A stretch of DNA of 64,000 nt from Carnobacterium_B sp045617425 (GTDB lineage Bacteria; Bacillota; Bacilli; Lactobacillales; Carnobacteriaceae), in the NCBI RefSeq assembly GCF_045617425.1, contig NZ_JAZLIO010000022.1:124001-188000 (forward strand). Reading direction: 5' to 3'. This document shows, one piece after another, positions 26,480-34,814 of the stretch. A program made the translations under genes and the position numbers. Position 1 is the stretch's first letter. The number at the start of each line of letters is the position of its first letter. The notes under the pieces were generated by a model that did no database searches, was not told where the DNA came from, and saw nothing but the letters and a program-made list of their open reading frames with translations.

Positions 26480-27946
26480 TTATTCACCTTCTTTTCCTTT
26501 TCCAAAATTTTGAATTCGTTTCAAACGTTCCATAAATGATTGTTTTTCTTCTTCACTCATCGGTGTTTCTTGCATTTGACTATTTTCATCTTTAGCCCAA
26601 TCAGGAAGCGTTTCTTTTCTTATAGTCGTTTGATTGCCATAATTTGCTTTGCCTCTGTTTTGCGTATATGATTTGCTACGATTTTCTTGTTGTTGTCGTT
26701 TCTCAGCATTTTCAGAATACATTTTTTTCACTTTTTGAATCGCTTCTTCAGGTGCAAGAACTTTCTCTTGTGCCCAATCATTCGCGATTTTATAAGCTAA
26801 TTTTTGATCCAATGTTGGGTTATTCCTTACCACTAAAATATAGTGAATCAAAATATTGATAACAGCCGTTGGCAAGTTAGCTTTTTTGACAATTTCTTCC
26901 AGTGTCCATTCTTCTGGTTTTGTGACAAACCCGCCTTTTTGGTCTTTAATAGAATTCATAAAATCAACCGGGCTTATTTGCTCACTCACCTCAATAACGG
27001 CAATGTCTTCTTTCGTTAATCCTCTTTTAGTTAGTTCTGTTTCACGCATTTTTTGTTGGTTGGCATCTACTTCTATATCTTTTTCCACAACGTCTTTTAA
27101 CGAGATATTTTGTTGATTTTTATTGTGGTAATCATCATACGCTAACTTTTTCAATTTTTTTTCGTCAATTTTACCCGTTTCGATATCCGAAGCATTTAAT
27201 ACGAACTGTTGCATAGCTAACTCATCTAAGCCATATAGCGTATGCAACACCAAAATTGTCTCTTCAATTTCTTTAGTAATCGAGGAACGGTTAACATATT
27301 GGTGATTTAACCCAGTATAAAAGAATTTCAAATCAAATGTTTTAGGATCAACTTTGGGTCTTGTAGAACTTGTATTGCTAATATAAGAAACCGGTTGTTT
27401 AAGTAATTCTTTCTCTCTTTTTAATAATTCAGCATCAAACTGAAATACATCCAAGAAAGACTTTGTGATCTCTTGAAACTTATTTTTATCAATGGTTTCT
27501 ACAACAAAGCGATTTCTTAATTTTTTAAATTTTCGTTCTCCTACTTTTTCTAATAACAACAAACTCAATAGATCATCCTTAAAAAAGACATCACTTGTTT
27601 GGGGAGCCTGTAATTCATAGACAATTAACTTTGTCGGACTTGTTTGAAGGTACGTTTTAATTAATCCTATTGCTTCCAATTTAATTCTAGCTTGATACAA
27701 TTCAGGAATACCAATATTTAACAAAGCTAGCAATTCTGAATGTAAGATACCTTCACTCCAATAATTCTCTTGTTCTATCTCTGTCCACAAAGTCATATAA
27801 AGACTGTATGCAGCATTTCCTACTAAAGGTTGATACAAAAAAGTGAGAATTTTTTGATCGATATCCGAAAGCAATGCTTGTTGTTTGACTAAAAAACCAT
27901 CCTTGGGACTTAAGTTTTTCCATGGATACCCCAAAACGACTCCCAC
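26480..27946 (-). CDS. dnaB: Replication initiation/membrane attachment protein DnaB
   Basis: 488 residues of the Gram-positive DnaB type (not the helicase). Its helical N-terminal part and DnaB_2-like C-terminal part (about 330-420) work with DnaD and DnaI in helicase loading. The start is uncertain. GTG at 27946 almost touches the ribosome site; a TTG four codons later (27934) has better spacing from GGTGGGAG and would give MGYPWKNLSPKDGF. It is followed directly by dnaI and preceded by nrdR. Confidence 0.9.
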   Translation of the reverse strand: MGVVLGYPWKNLSPKDGFLVKQQALLSDIDQKILTFLYQPLVGNAAYSLYMTLWTEIEQENYWSEGILHSELLALLNIGIPELYQARIKLEAIGLIKTYLQTSPTKLIVYELQAPQTSDVFFKDDLLSLLLLEKVGERKFKKLRNRFVVETIDKNKFQEITKSFLDVFQFDAELLKREKELLKQPVSYISNTSSTRPKVDPKTFDLKFFYTGLNHQYVNRSSITKEIEETILVLHTLYGLDELAMQQFVLNASDIETGKIDEKKLKKLAYDDYHNKNQQNISLKDVVEKDIEVDANQQKMRETELTKRGLTKEDIAVIEVSEQISPVDFMNSIKDQKGGFVTKPEEWTLEEIVKKANLPTAVINILIHYILVVRNNPTLDQKLAYKIANDWAQEKVLAPEEAIQKVKKMYSENAEKRQQQENRSKSYTQNRGKANYGNQTTIRKETLPDWAKDENSQMQETPMSEEEKQSFMERLKRIQNFGKGKEGE

Positions 27947-27959
27947 CTTTCTGTTTCAA

Positions 27960-28427
27960 TTAATTTTTTTCAGCTTTTTTTCTTTCAAATTCTTGTAATT
28001 CTTTTAAAAAGACACTCATATCTTTGAATTGGCGGTAAACACTAGCAAAACGTATATAAGCTACCTCATCTACGTCGGCTAATTTTTCCATAATATATTC
28101 TCCAATAATAGCAGAAGCAATTTCATTTTCGCCTAACCCTCTGATTTGATTTTCTACCTCATCAACTATTTTTTCAACTTGCTCCATTGCTACAGGTCGT
28201 TTTTCGCATGAACGAATCAATCCTCTTAGAATTTTTTCGCGATTAAATTCTTCTCTCGTACCATTTTTTTTAATAACTAAAAGCGGTGTTTTTTCTACTC
28301 GTTCAAATGTAGTAAAGCGAAAATTGCATGCTTCACATTCTCTCCTTCTGCGAATAGCACGCCCATCATCTGCTGGACGACTATCGACAACTTTAGAACC
28401 ATTATTTTGACAGCGTGGACATTGCAT
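27960..28427 (-). CDS. nrdR: Transcriptional repressor NrdR
   Basis: 155 residues from the ATG at 28427, which gives the family start MQCPRCQNNGSKVVDSRP; the frame opens eighteen codons earlier without family similarity. The zinc ribbon has CPRC (3-6) and CEAC (31-34), and the ATP-cone domain spans about 49-139. It represses ribonucleotide reductase genes according to dNTP levels. It heads the nrdR-dnaB-dnaI operon, linking nucleotide supply with initiation. Confidence 0.95.
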   Translation of the reverse strand: MQCPRCQNNGSKVVDSRPADDGRAIRRRRECEACNFRFTTFERVEKTPLLVIKKNGTREEFNREKILRGLIRSCEKRPVAMEQVEKIVDEVENQIRGLGENEIASAIIGEYIMEKLADVDEVAYIRFASVYRQFKDMSVFLKELQEFERKKAEKN

Positions 28428-28551
28428 GTTTATCATTCCTATCTTAAGTGTTATTCTTAGTAACACTCTATTTGTACGCACTTATTTACTGTATTATACC
28501 ACACAAAAACTAGAGATAAAACCGGGTAAATAAGGTGCAAATTTGATCTAT

Positions 28552-28584
28552 AAAAAAAGAACAAGCGAAATTCCTTGTTCTTTT
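28552..28584 (-). terminator. Terminator after coaE
   Basis: An 11-bp stem (28555-28565 with 28574-28584) with a T run on the minus strand, ending the polA-mutM-coaE unit. Confidence 0.82.
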
Positions 28585-28589
28585 ATCTC

Positions 28590-29189
28590 TTATTTGGCTG
28601 TTATTTTGTCTATCCATTTTATAACTTGTTGTTTCGTATTTTCAGTTGATCCGTTATTGTCAATAACGCTATCTCCAAGAACAACTTTTTCTGAAATTGG
28701 AAGTTGAGAGTTGATTTTTTGAATTGCCTCTTCTTTTCCTATCTTATCCCTCTTCATCAATCGATCGATTTGAATTTCTTTTGTCGTAGCTACTACCATC
28801 ACTTGATCCACTTCTTTTTCATAACCCATCTCGAATAAAAGAGGGATATCCAAAACAACAATCTCAGGGTCTCGTTTTAAACATTCTTTTTTTTGTTCCA
28901 TCAGCCATTGATAGATGCGTTCAGTTAAGATTACATTTAACTTTTCTCTTTGTTCTTCATCTCTAAACACGATTTTTCCTAATGCCGCTCGGTTTAATGT
29001 ACCATCAACTGAAATAACGATATCTCCAAATTGTTTTTTTATTTCACACAATCCTTCTGTTCCTGGCTTAACGACTTCTCTCGCTCCTAGGTCTGCATCC
29101 ACTACAGGAAAACCTTGTTCTTTAAAAATTTTGCTAACAGTTGACTTCCCTGTAGCAATACTTCCAGTTAATCCTAATATCACAGTCAT
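28590..29189 (-). CDS. coaE: Dephospho-CoA kinase
   Basis: 199 residues with Walker A GLTGSIATGKST (about 6-17), the DADLGAREVVKPG region (about 32-44) and VVLDIPLLFE (about 108-117), all typical of CoaE. It phosphorylates the ribose 3'-hydroxyl of dephospho-CoA, the last step of coenzyme A synthesis. It follows mutM by 18 nt in the widespread polA-mutM-coaE order. Confidence 0.95.
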   Translation of the reverse strand: MTVILGLTGSIATGKSTVSKIFKEQGFPVVDADLGAREVVKPGTEGLCEIKKQFGDIVISVDGTLNRAALGKIVFRDEEQREKLNVILTERIYQWLMEQKKECLKRDPEIVVLDIPLLFEMGYEKEVDQVMVVATTKEIQIDRLMKRDKIGKEEAIQKINSQLPISEKVVLGDSVIDNNGSTENTKQQVIKWIDKITAK

Positions 29190-29207
29190 TCTATCGCCTC
29201 TTTTTTA

Positions 29208-30044
29208 TTAATGAATCATTAATCGCTGACAATTGGGACAAAAATGAGTCCCTCTTTGTGCAACTTTAATCTTTTCGATTGGTGTACCGCAACGAACACA
29301 CGGCAGCCCTTTTTTGCCATAGACAGACAACTTTACTTGAAAAGAGCCCGCTTCTCCTAATGCATTTTGATACGTACGAATGGTCGTTCCACCCGCTTCA
29401 ACTGCATCCCCAAGTACTTTTATGATGGCTTCATGTAACTGAGAAACTTCAATTTTTCGTAAACTATTCGCTGTTCTTAAAGGATTTATTTTGGCTAAAA
29501 ACAATGCTTCATCTACATAGATATTCCCTAAACCTGCTACTATTTTTTGATCTAATAAAAGAGGCTTAATAGCTCTTTTTTTAGTTTGCAAGTTCTTATA
29601 AAAAGCTGCTTCATCAAAGGCCTCTACCGTAGGCTCTGGACCTAATAGTTTTATACCAGTTGCCGTGAACTCGTCTCCTAGCGGCACAAGCATCATTCTA
29701 CCAAATTTGCGCACATCCAAATAACGCAAGTCTCTTCCATCCGCTAAATGAAAAACCACATGTGTATGTTTTTTTAAAGGTGTTGATGATTCTTCTACTT
29801 CATACTTCCCTTCCATTCGCAAATGAGAAACCAACGCCCACTGTTTAAAACGAATGATAATGTATTTGCCTCGTCTATCAAATTCAATAATTTTTTCACC
29901 CATTAAATTTTGTTTAAACTCGGTAGGTTCAATTGGTCCTGAAATAATACGATTCCAGTATACATCAACGGATTCTATCGTTGCTTTTAATACAAGTTTT
30001 TCTAAACCTTTTCTAACTGTTTCAACTTCAGGTAATTCCGGCAA
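29208..30044 (-). CDS. mutM: Formamidopyrimidine-DNA glycosylase MutM (Fpg)
   Basis: 278 residues when started at the TTG at 30044, which gives (M)PELPEVETVRKGL; Pro2 and Glu3 are the catalytic N-terminus after Met removal. The frame opens 33 codons earlier, but that extension overlaps the polA end and would bury the catalytic proline. AAGGGA precedes the TTG. The C-terminal zinc finger reads CVRCGTP then CPNCQR. It removes 8-oxoguanine and formamidopyrimidines and nicks the strand. Confidence 0.94.
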   Translation of the reverse strand: MPELPEVETVRKGLEKLVLKATIESVDVYWNRIISGPIEPTEFKQNLMGEKIIEFDRRGKYIIIRFKQWALVSHLRMEGKYEVEESSTPLKKHTHVVFHLADGRDLRYLDVRKFGRMMLVPLGDEFTATGIKLLGPEPTVEAFDEAAFYKNLQTKKRAIKPLLLDQKIVAGLGNIYVDEALFLAKINPLRTANSLRKIEVSQLHEAIIKVLGDAVEAGGTTIRTYQNALGEAGSFQVKLSVYGKKGLPCVRCGTPIEKIKVAQRGTHFCPNCQRLMIH

Positions 30045-30114
30045 ACGTCTTTCTTCCCTTCTAGAAAAATAAGTGCTTCTGCTACAAATAATCATAGCAA
30101 AAACACAAATTTTA

Positions 30115-32775
30115 TTATTTCGCTTCATACCAACTTTTCCCACTATTGCTGTCGACTTTTAATGGAACAGATAATTCTACTGCACCTTCCATAACTTCAA
30201 CAACTAAGGCTCTTAATTGTTCAATTTCTTCTTTAGGTGCTTCAAAAATTAGTTCATCATGTACTTGTAGCAGCATAGTTGCTTGCAGAGTTGACTCTTT
30301 TAATTTTTTATCCATTTTAATCATAGCAATTTTTATAATATCTGCTGCACTCCCTTGGATAGGCGTGTTAATAGCTGTTCTTTCAGCAAATGAACGCAAA
30401 TTGAAATTTCGAGAATTGATTTCAGGTAAATAACGACGACGTTGGAAGAGTGTTTCAACAAACCCTTTATCTTTTGCTTCTCTTACGATATCTTCCATAT
30501 ATGTTTTTACGCCAGGATATTTTTCAAAGTACGTATCAATAAATTGCTGTGCTTCTTTTCGGCTGATTCCTAAGTTTTGCGATAAACCATAATCACTTAT
30601 GCCGTAAACAATTCCAAAATTAACTGCTTTAGCTCTACGACGCATTTCAGAAGAAACTTCTTCTGGAGATGCAATACCAAATACACGCATAGCTGTACTT
30701 GAATGGATGTCTTGGCCTTCAATAAAAGCTTCTTTTAATAATTTATCATCTGAAACATGACCCAATACACGCAATTCAATTTGCGAGTAATCAGATGCAA
30801 ATATTTCCCAACCTTCATGACTAGGGACAAACGCTTGTCTAATCTTTCGGCCTTCTTCTAATCGAATCGGAATATTCTGTAAGTTCGGATCAACTGAACT
30901 TAAACGTCCCGTTTGAGCAATTGTCTGCATGTAACGTGTATGAATTTTCCCAGTTTTTTTATCGATTACTTTCAATAAACCTTCTATATAAGTGGATTGT
31001 ATTTTTGCGATTTGACGATAGTCTAAAATGTGCTCAACAATCGGAGCTTGTTCTCTTAATTGCTCTAAAACATCCACTGCAGTAGAATAACCTGTTTTAG
31101 TTTTTTTAATCACAGGGTAACCCATCTTTTCAAATAAAATAACGCCTAATTGTTTTGGTGAGTTTAAATTGAATTTTTCACCAGCTAGTTCATATACTCG
31201 TTGTTCAATATCTGTTAGACGAATGGCAAATTCTTCTTTCATTTCCATTAATCGTTTGTCATTTACTTTTACACCAGTGAGTTCCATTTCTGCTAAAACG
31301 ATGGATAAAGGTAATTCCATTTCATTAAACAACTTAGTTTGCTCATTTTTTTCTAAGTTTTCTCCTAATTGTTTACTTAAAATGCGAATCGCTTTTATCT
31401 TTCTTGCAATATGATCGTATGTCACAGTCTTCTCTTCTGGAATTGCAATTTTTGCTCCTTTTCCATAAACACTTTCATCTGAGGAAACCTCATAATACTC
31501 ATGTTCTGTAGCCACTTCCGATAGATCTTTACTATTGTCTTTTGTGTTTAGCAAATAAGAAGCCAACAAGATATCAAAGTCAATTGATACAATATCCACA
31601 TTTTGCCTCTTTAATGCAACATAGGTCCTTTTAGCATCAAATACTTGCTTTTGAGCTCTTTTATCTTTTGCCCAGTTTTTAAAATCATCTGATGCAAAAA
31701 CAACTTCTGGTTCCGAAACATAGATATGTTCGTCATCTCCCCATCCAATACAGAAAATAGGAGAAGTATGATAGTTATCCCCTAACATTTCTACATAAAG
31801 CGCCATATTATCATTAAACATATTCTCTGTAATTTCCGTAACGATCGTATATGAAATAGCTTCTTTTTGACTATTTTGTTCTGCATCATATTCCGCAGTA
31901 TCAAGCTTACTTAAATGAGAATTAAAATCCATTTCTTTATAAAAGGAAATAAGTTTTTCCATGTTCGGTCCATTGAAACTCAATTCTTCAACACCAACTT
32001 TTATAGGAGAATCGGTATCAATAGTCGCAAGTCGTTTACTTAGTAGTGCTGTTTCTTTTTCATTTATCAGGTTTTCTTTCATTTTACTTTTCTTTAATAA
32101 ATCAATATTTTCATAAATTCCTTCTACCGATCCATACTCTTTCAATAACTTAAGAGCTGTCTTTTCGCCAATCTTTGTCACACCTGGTATATTATCTGAC
32201 GCGTCCCCTGCTAAACCTTTCATATCAATGATTTGAAGCGGGCTGATTCCCATCTCTTCATAAATCGATTCAGGTGTATACCCTTTTAACTCACTAACAC
32301 CTTTTACAGTGATGTCTACTCGAACATTCTCTTTTGCCAATTGTGTTAAATCTCGATCACCAGATATAACGACTACATCATATATTTTGGGATCAACTTG
32401 TGTTGCCAGAGTTCCAATAATATCATCTGCTTCAAAATTTTCTAATTCATAATGTCTAATCCCAAATCCATCCAATAATTCTCTAAGATAAGGCATTTGT
32501 TCTGAAAATTCTCTTGGCGTCTTTGAGCGACCTGCTTTATAGTCATCAAAGAAACTATGGCGAAAGGTTGTATTCCCAGCATCAAAAGCAACCAAGACAT
32601 GTGTTGGCTTTTCTTTTGTTAATACACTATCAATCATATTATGAAAACCATATAATGCATTCGTGTGTAAACCATTTTTATTTTTCATTCTTTCTAATTG
32701 AGAATGTAATGCAAAAAAAGCTCTATATGCAACACTATTTCCATCTATCAATACTAATTTCTTTTTCTCACTCAT
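30115..32775 (-). CDS. polA: DNA polymerase I
   Basis: 886 residues from the second of two tandem ATGs (32775), which is 7 nt from AAGGAG against 4 nt for the first (32778). It has an N-terminal 5'-3' exonuclease (about 1-290) with VAFDAGNTTFRH, a middle 3'-5' exonuclease-like domain (about 310-480) that, as in other Firmicutes, shows no clear catalytic acidic set, and the polymerase domain with ASDYSQIELRVLGH (about 664-677), RRRAKAVNFGIVYGIS and LLQVHDELIFEAP. It fills gaps in repair and removes primers. Confidence 0.97.
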   Translation of the reverse strand: MSEKKKLVLIDGNSVAYRAFFALHSQLERMKNKNGLHTNALYGFHNMIDSVLTKEKPTHVLVAFDAGNTTFRHSFFDDYKAGRSKTPREFSEQMPYLRELLDGFGIRHYELENFEADDIIGTLATQVDPKIYDVVVISGDRDLTQLAKENVRVDITVKGVSELKGYTPESIYEEMGISPLQIIDMKGLAGDASDNIPGVTKIGEKTALKLLKEYGSVEGIYENIDLLKKSKMKENLINEKETALLSKRLATIDTDSPIKVGVEELSFNGPNMEKLISFYKEMDFNSHLSKLDTAEYDAEQNSQKEAISYTIVTEITENMFNDNMALYVEMLGDNYHTSPIFCIGWGDDEHIYVSEPEVVFASDDFKNWAKDKRAQKQVFDAKRTYVALKRQNVDIVSIDFDILLASYLLNTKDNSKDLSEVATEHEYYEVSSDESVYGKGAKIAIPEEKTVTYDHIARKIKAIRILSKQLGENLEKNEQTKLFNEMELPLSIVLAEMELTGVKVNDKRLMEMKEEFAIRLTDIEQRVYELAGEKFNLNSPKQLGVILFEKMGYPVIKKTKTGYSTAVDVLEQLREQAPIVEHILDYRQIAKIQSTYIEGLLKVIDKKTGKIHTRYMQTIAQTGRLSSVDPNLQNIPIRLEEGRKIRQAFVPSHEGWEIFASDYSQIELRVLGHVSDDKLLKEAFIEGQDIHSSTAMRVFGIASPEEVSSEMRRRAKAVNFGIVYGISDYGLSQNLGISRKEAQQFIDTYFEKYPGVKTYMEDIVREAKDKGFVETLFQRRRYLPEINSRNFNLRSFAERTAINTPIQGSAADIIKIAMIKMDKKLKESTLQATMLLQVHDELIFEAPKEEIEQLRALVVEVMEGAVELSVPLKVDSNSGKSWYEAK

Positions 32776-32978
32776 CATAAAACTCCTTTAGCTGCTACTG
32801 TTTTGATTAATTTAGTTATCTAATAATCCCTTTTAAAAACCTTACTTATCGTTATTATTTTAACAAAAAAATAGAAGGATAGCGAACTTGATTACCATTT
32901 TCACCATTTCTCTAGTGTTGGAACTTCTGAATTTAATTTAGCATTCTTCAGATGGTCCATTAATTAAAATAAGTTTTG

Positions 32979-33024
32979 AAAAAGACCAAAAGCTATGGGT
33001 TAATCTCATAGCTTTTGGTCTTTT
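32979..33024 (-). terminator. Terminator after murC
   Basis: An 18-bp stem (about 32980-32997 with 33007-33024), A and T runs outside, 9-nt loop, directly after the murC stop. Confidence 0.88.
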
Positions 33025-33026
33025 TT

Positions 33027-34358
33027 CTATTCTTTTGTTAGTGACGAATGACTTAGCAATGTTTCGTATGCTAATTCAAATTTTTGAACATCTCCAGCTC
33101 CCATAAAAATAGCAACTGCATCATGATGGTCCAACAATGGTGACATATTTTCTTCACTTAATATTGTCGCTCCATTATCAATTTTATTGACTAAATCTTG
33201 TATCGTGATGTCTCCTTGATTTTCACGTACTGATCCAAAGATATCACATAAATAAATAGAATCAGCTAAGTTCAACGATTCCGCAAAATCACTCAGCAAT
33301 GCAACTGTCCGAGTAAAGGTATGTGGCTGGAAAATAGCAATAATTTCTTTATCTGGATATTTTTGACGAGCGGCATCAATTGTTGCACGAATTTCAGATG
33401 GGTGATGTGCATAATCATCTATGATTACCATGTCCAACATTTGTTTTTCGGTAAATCTGCGTTTAACGCCTTTAAATGTTTTTAAGTTTTCCATTACACC
33501 TTCTTTATCAATATTTTCATATTGGCAAATAGCTATCACACTAAGTGCATTAAGAATATTGTGTTTACCAAACGTTGGAATTTCAAAATGTCCATAAAAT
33601 TCATCTCTTACATAAACATCAAATGTAGAACCTGTAGTTGAACGAGTCATATTTTTAGCTTGAAAATCATTATGATCTTCAAAACCATAATATAGGATTG
33701 GTACATTAGCTTGAAGTTTTTGTAATTGTTCGTCATCTCCACAAGCTACAATAGCTTTCTTTACTTGAACTGCCATTGATTGGAAAGCATCAAAAACATC
33801 ACTAAGACTGCTATAATAGTCAGGATGGTCAAAATCAATATTTGTCATTATAGCGTAATCAGGTTGATACGCTAAAAAATGACGACGGTATTCACATGCT
33901 TCTAAAATAAAGAAGTCTGCATCAGGTACTCCATGACCAGTTCCATCTCCGATTAAGTAACTTGTGCTTTTAAGTGGACTTAACACATGGGCTAATAATC
34001 CTGTTGTACTTGTTTTTCCATGTGATCCTGTAACTGCAACACTAGTAAATTGACCAATAAATTGTGCCAAGAAATCATGGTAACGAATAACGGTTAAGCC
34101 TAATTCATTAGCCGCAACTATTTCTTCATGAGTATCTGGGAAAGCATTTCCCGCAATAACAGTTAATCCTTGATGAATATTTTCTTTGTCAAAATTTAAC
34201 ATTGGTATTTTAGCATCTTCAATATTTTTTTGTGTAAAGAAATATTTTTCAATATCCGATCCTTGAACTTTAAATCCCTTATCGTGCAAAATTAAAGCTA
34301 GAGCACTCATACCAGAACCTTTAATACCAACAAAATGATAAATTGTTTCTTTTTTCAT
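33027..34358 (-). CDS. murC: UDP-N-acetylmuramate--L-alanine ligase
   Basis: 443 residues. The N-terminal nucleotide-binding start is FVGIKGSGMSALALIL (about 9-24), the ATP loop is VTGSHGKTSTTGLLAH (about 109-124), and the C-terminal ligase domain holds DDYAHHPSEI. It adds L-alanine to UDP-MurNAc, the first step of the stem peptide. GGAGGAA precedes the ATG. It follows the SftA gene as in Bacillus, but with a 456-nt gap holding two terminators, so it probably has its own promoter. Confidence 0.96.
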   Translation of the reverse strand: MKKETIYHFVGIKGSGMSALALILHDKGFKVQGSDIEKYFFTQKNIEDAKIPMLNFDKENIHQGLTVIAGNAFPDTHEEIVAANELGLTVIRYHDFLAQFIGQFTSVAVTGSHGKTSTTGLLAHVLSPLKSTSYLIGDGTGHGVPDADFFILEACEYRRHFLAYQPDYAIMTNIDFDHPDYYSSLSDVFDAFQSMAVQVKKAIVACGDDEQLQKLQANVPILYYGFEDHNDFQAKNMTRSTTGSTFDVYVRDEFYGHFEIPTFGKHNILNALSVIAICQYENIDKEGVMENLKTFKGVKRRFTEKQMLDMVIIDDYAHHPSEIRATIDAARQKYPDKEIIAIFQPHTFTRTVALLSDFAESLNLADSIYLCDIFGSVRENQGDITIQDLVNKIDNGATILSEENMSPLLDHHDAVAIFMGAGDVQKFELAYETLLSHSSLTKE

Positions 34359-34481
34359 TACTTTATTTCCTCCATATTCGTAAATTCAGCCTTATGCTTT
34401 TTGAATGGTTATGTTTGAGAGAGACTATTTAATGTATCCTATTCCAGTACGTTCTTTAATGTTAGTATAGAACGATGCGTT

Positions 34482-34558
34482 AAAAAAAACCATCTTTGTA
34501 TTTCTCATTAAAATAAGATGGTTCGTTTAGCGTTAGTTGAAAAAGACAAAATTACAAC
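34482..34558 (-). ncRNA. Possible small RNA or attenuated leader upstream of murC
   Basis: An extended -10 (TGGTATACT at 34565-34573, minus strand) would start an RNA near 34558. About 75 nt later there is a terminator with a 9-bp stem (34488-34496 with 34515-34523) and eight T. This gives either a short free RNA or an attenuator before murC. I recognise no known RNA family in it. Confidence 0.35.
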
Positions 34559-34742
34559 GAAATTAGTATACCATGAATTAATTTAATAGCACACTTAAAA
34601 ACTCGTTTTCCTCTGACTCTTAGCAGAATGAAATATTGTGAACGGATTCAATTATACAATTGACATCTTTTTTTAATACTATTTTTGTAAATGACATGTC
34701 TATTATCTATTTCTAATTAAATAGGGTATATAAGACGCAAAA

Positions 34743-34773
34743 CGACCCCCAAAAACCAGTGTTTTGGAGGTCG
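34743..34773 (-). terminator. Terminator after the SftA gene
   Basis: A 12-bp stem (34743-34754 with 34762-34773) with one wobble, GC-rich, then TTTT on the minus strand. Confidence 0.75.
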
Positions 34774-34814
34774 ACTTATGAGGAACATGTTTTATTACTT
34801 TTCAGTAGAACTAT

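Larger units (their letters stand above)
34359..34814. other. Gap between sftA and murC with two minus-strand terminators
   Basis: There is no convincing gene. The gap holds the sftA terminator (34743-34773), an extended -10 (TGGTATACT, 34565-34573), a second terminator (34482-34523) and then the murC upstream region. A 26-codon ATG frame starting near 34507 lacks a ribosome site and I do not call it. Confidence 0.6.

Noticed and set aside
30045..30143. A 33-residue N-terminal extension of MutM
   Set aside because: It would move the catalytic proline away from the N-terminus and overlaps polA; the TTG at 30044 restores the family start.
34428..34507. A 26-codon leader peptide before murC
   Set aside because: There is no ribosome site, the ATG lies inside a terminator hairpin loop, and the codon content looks random.
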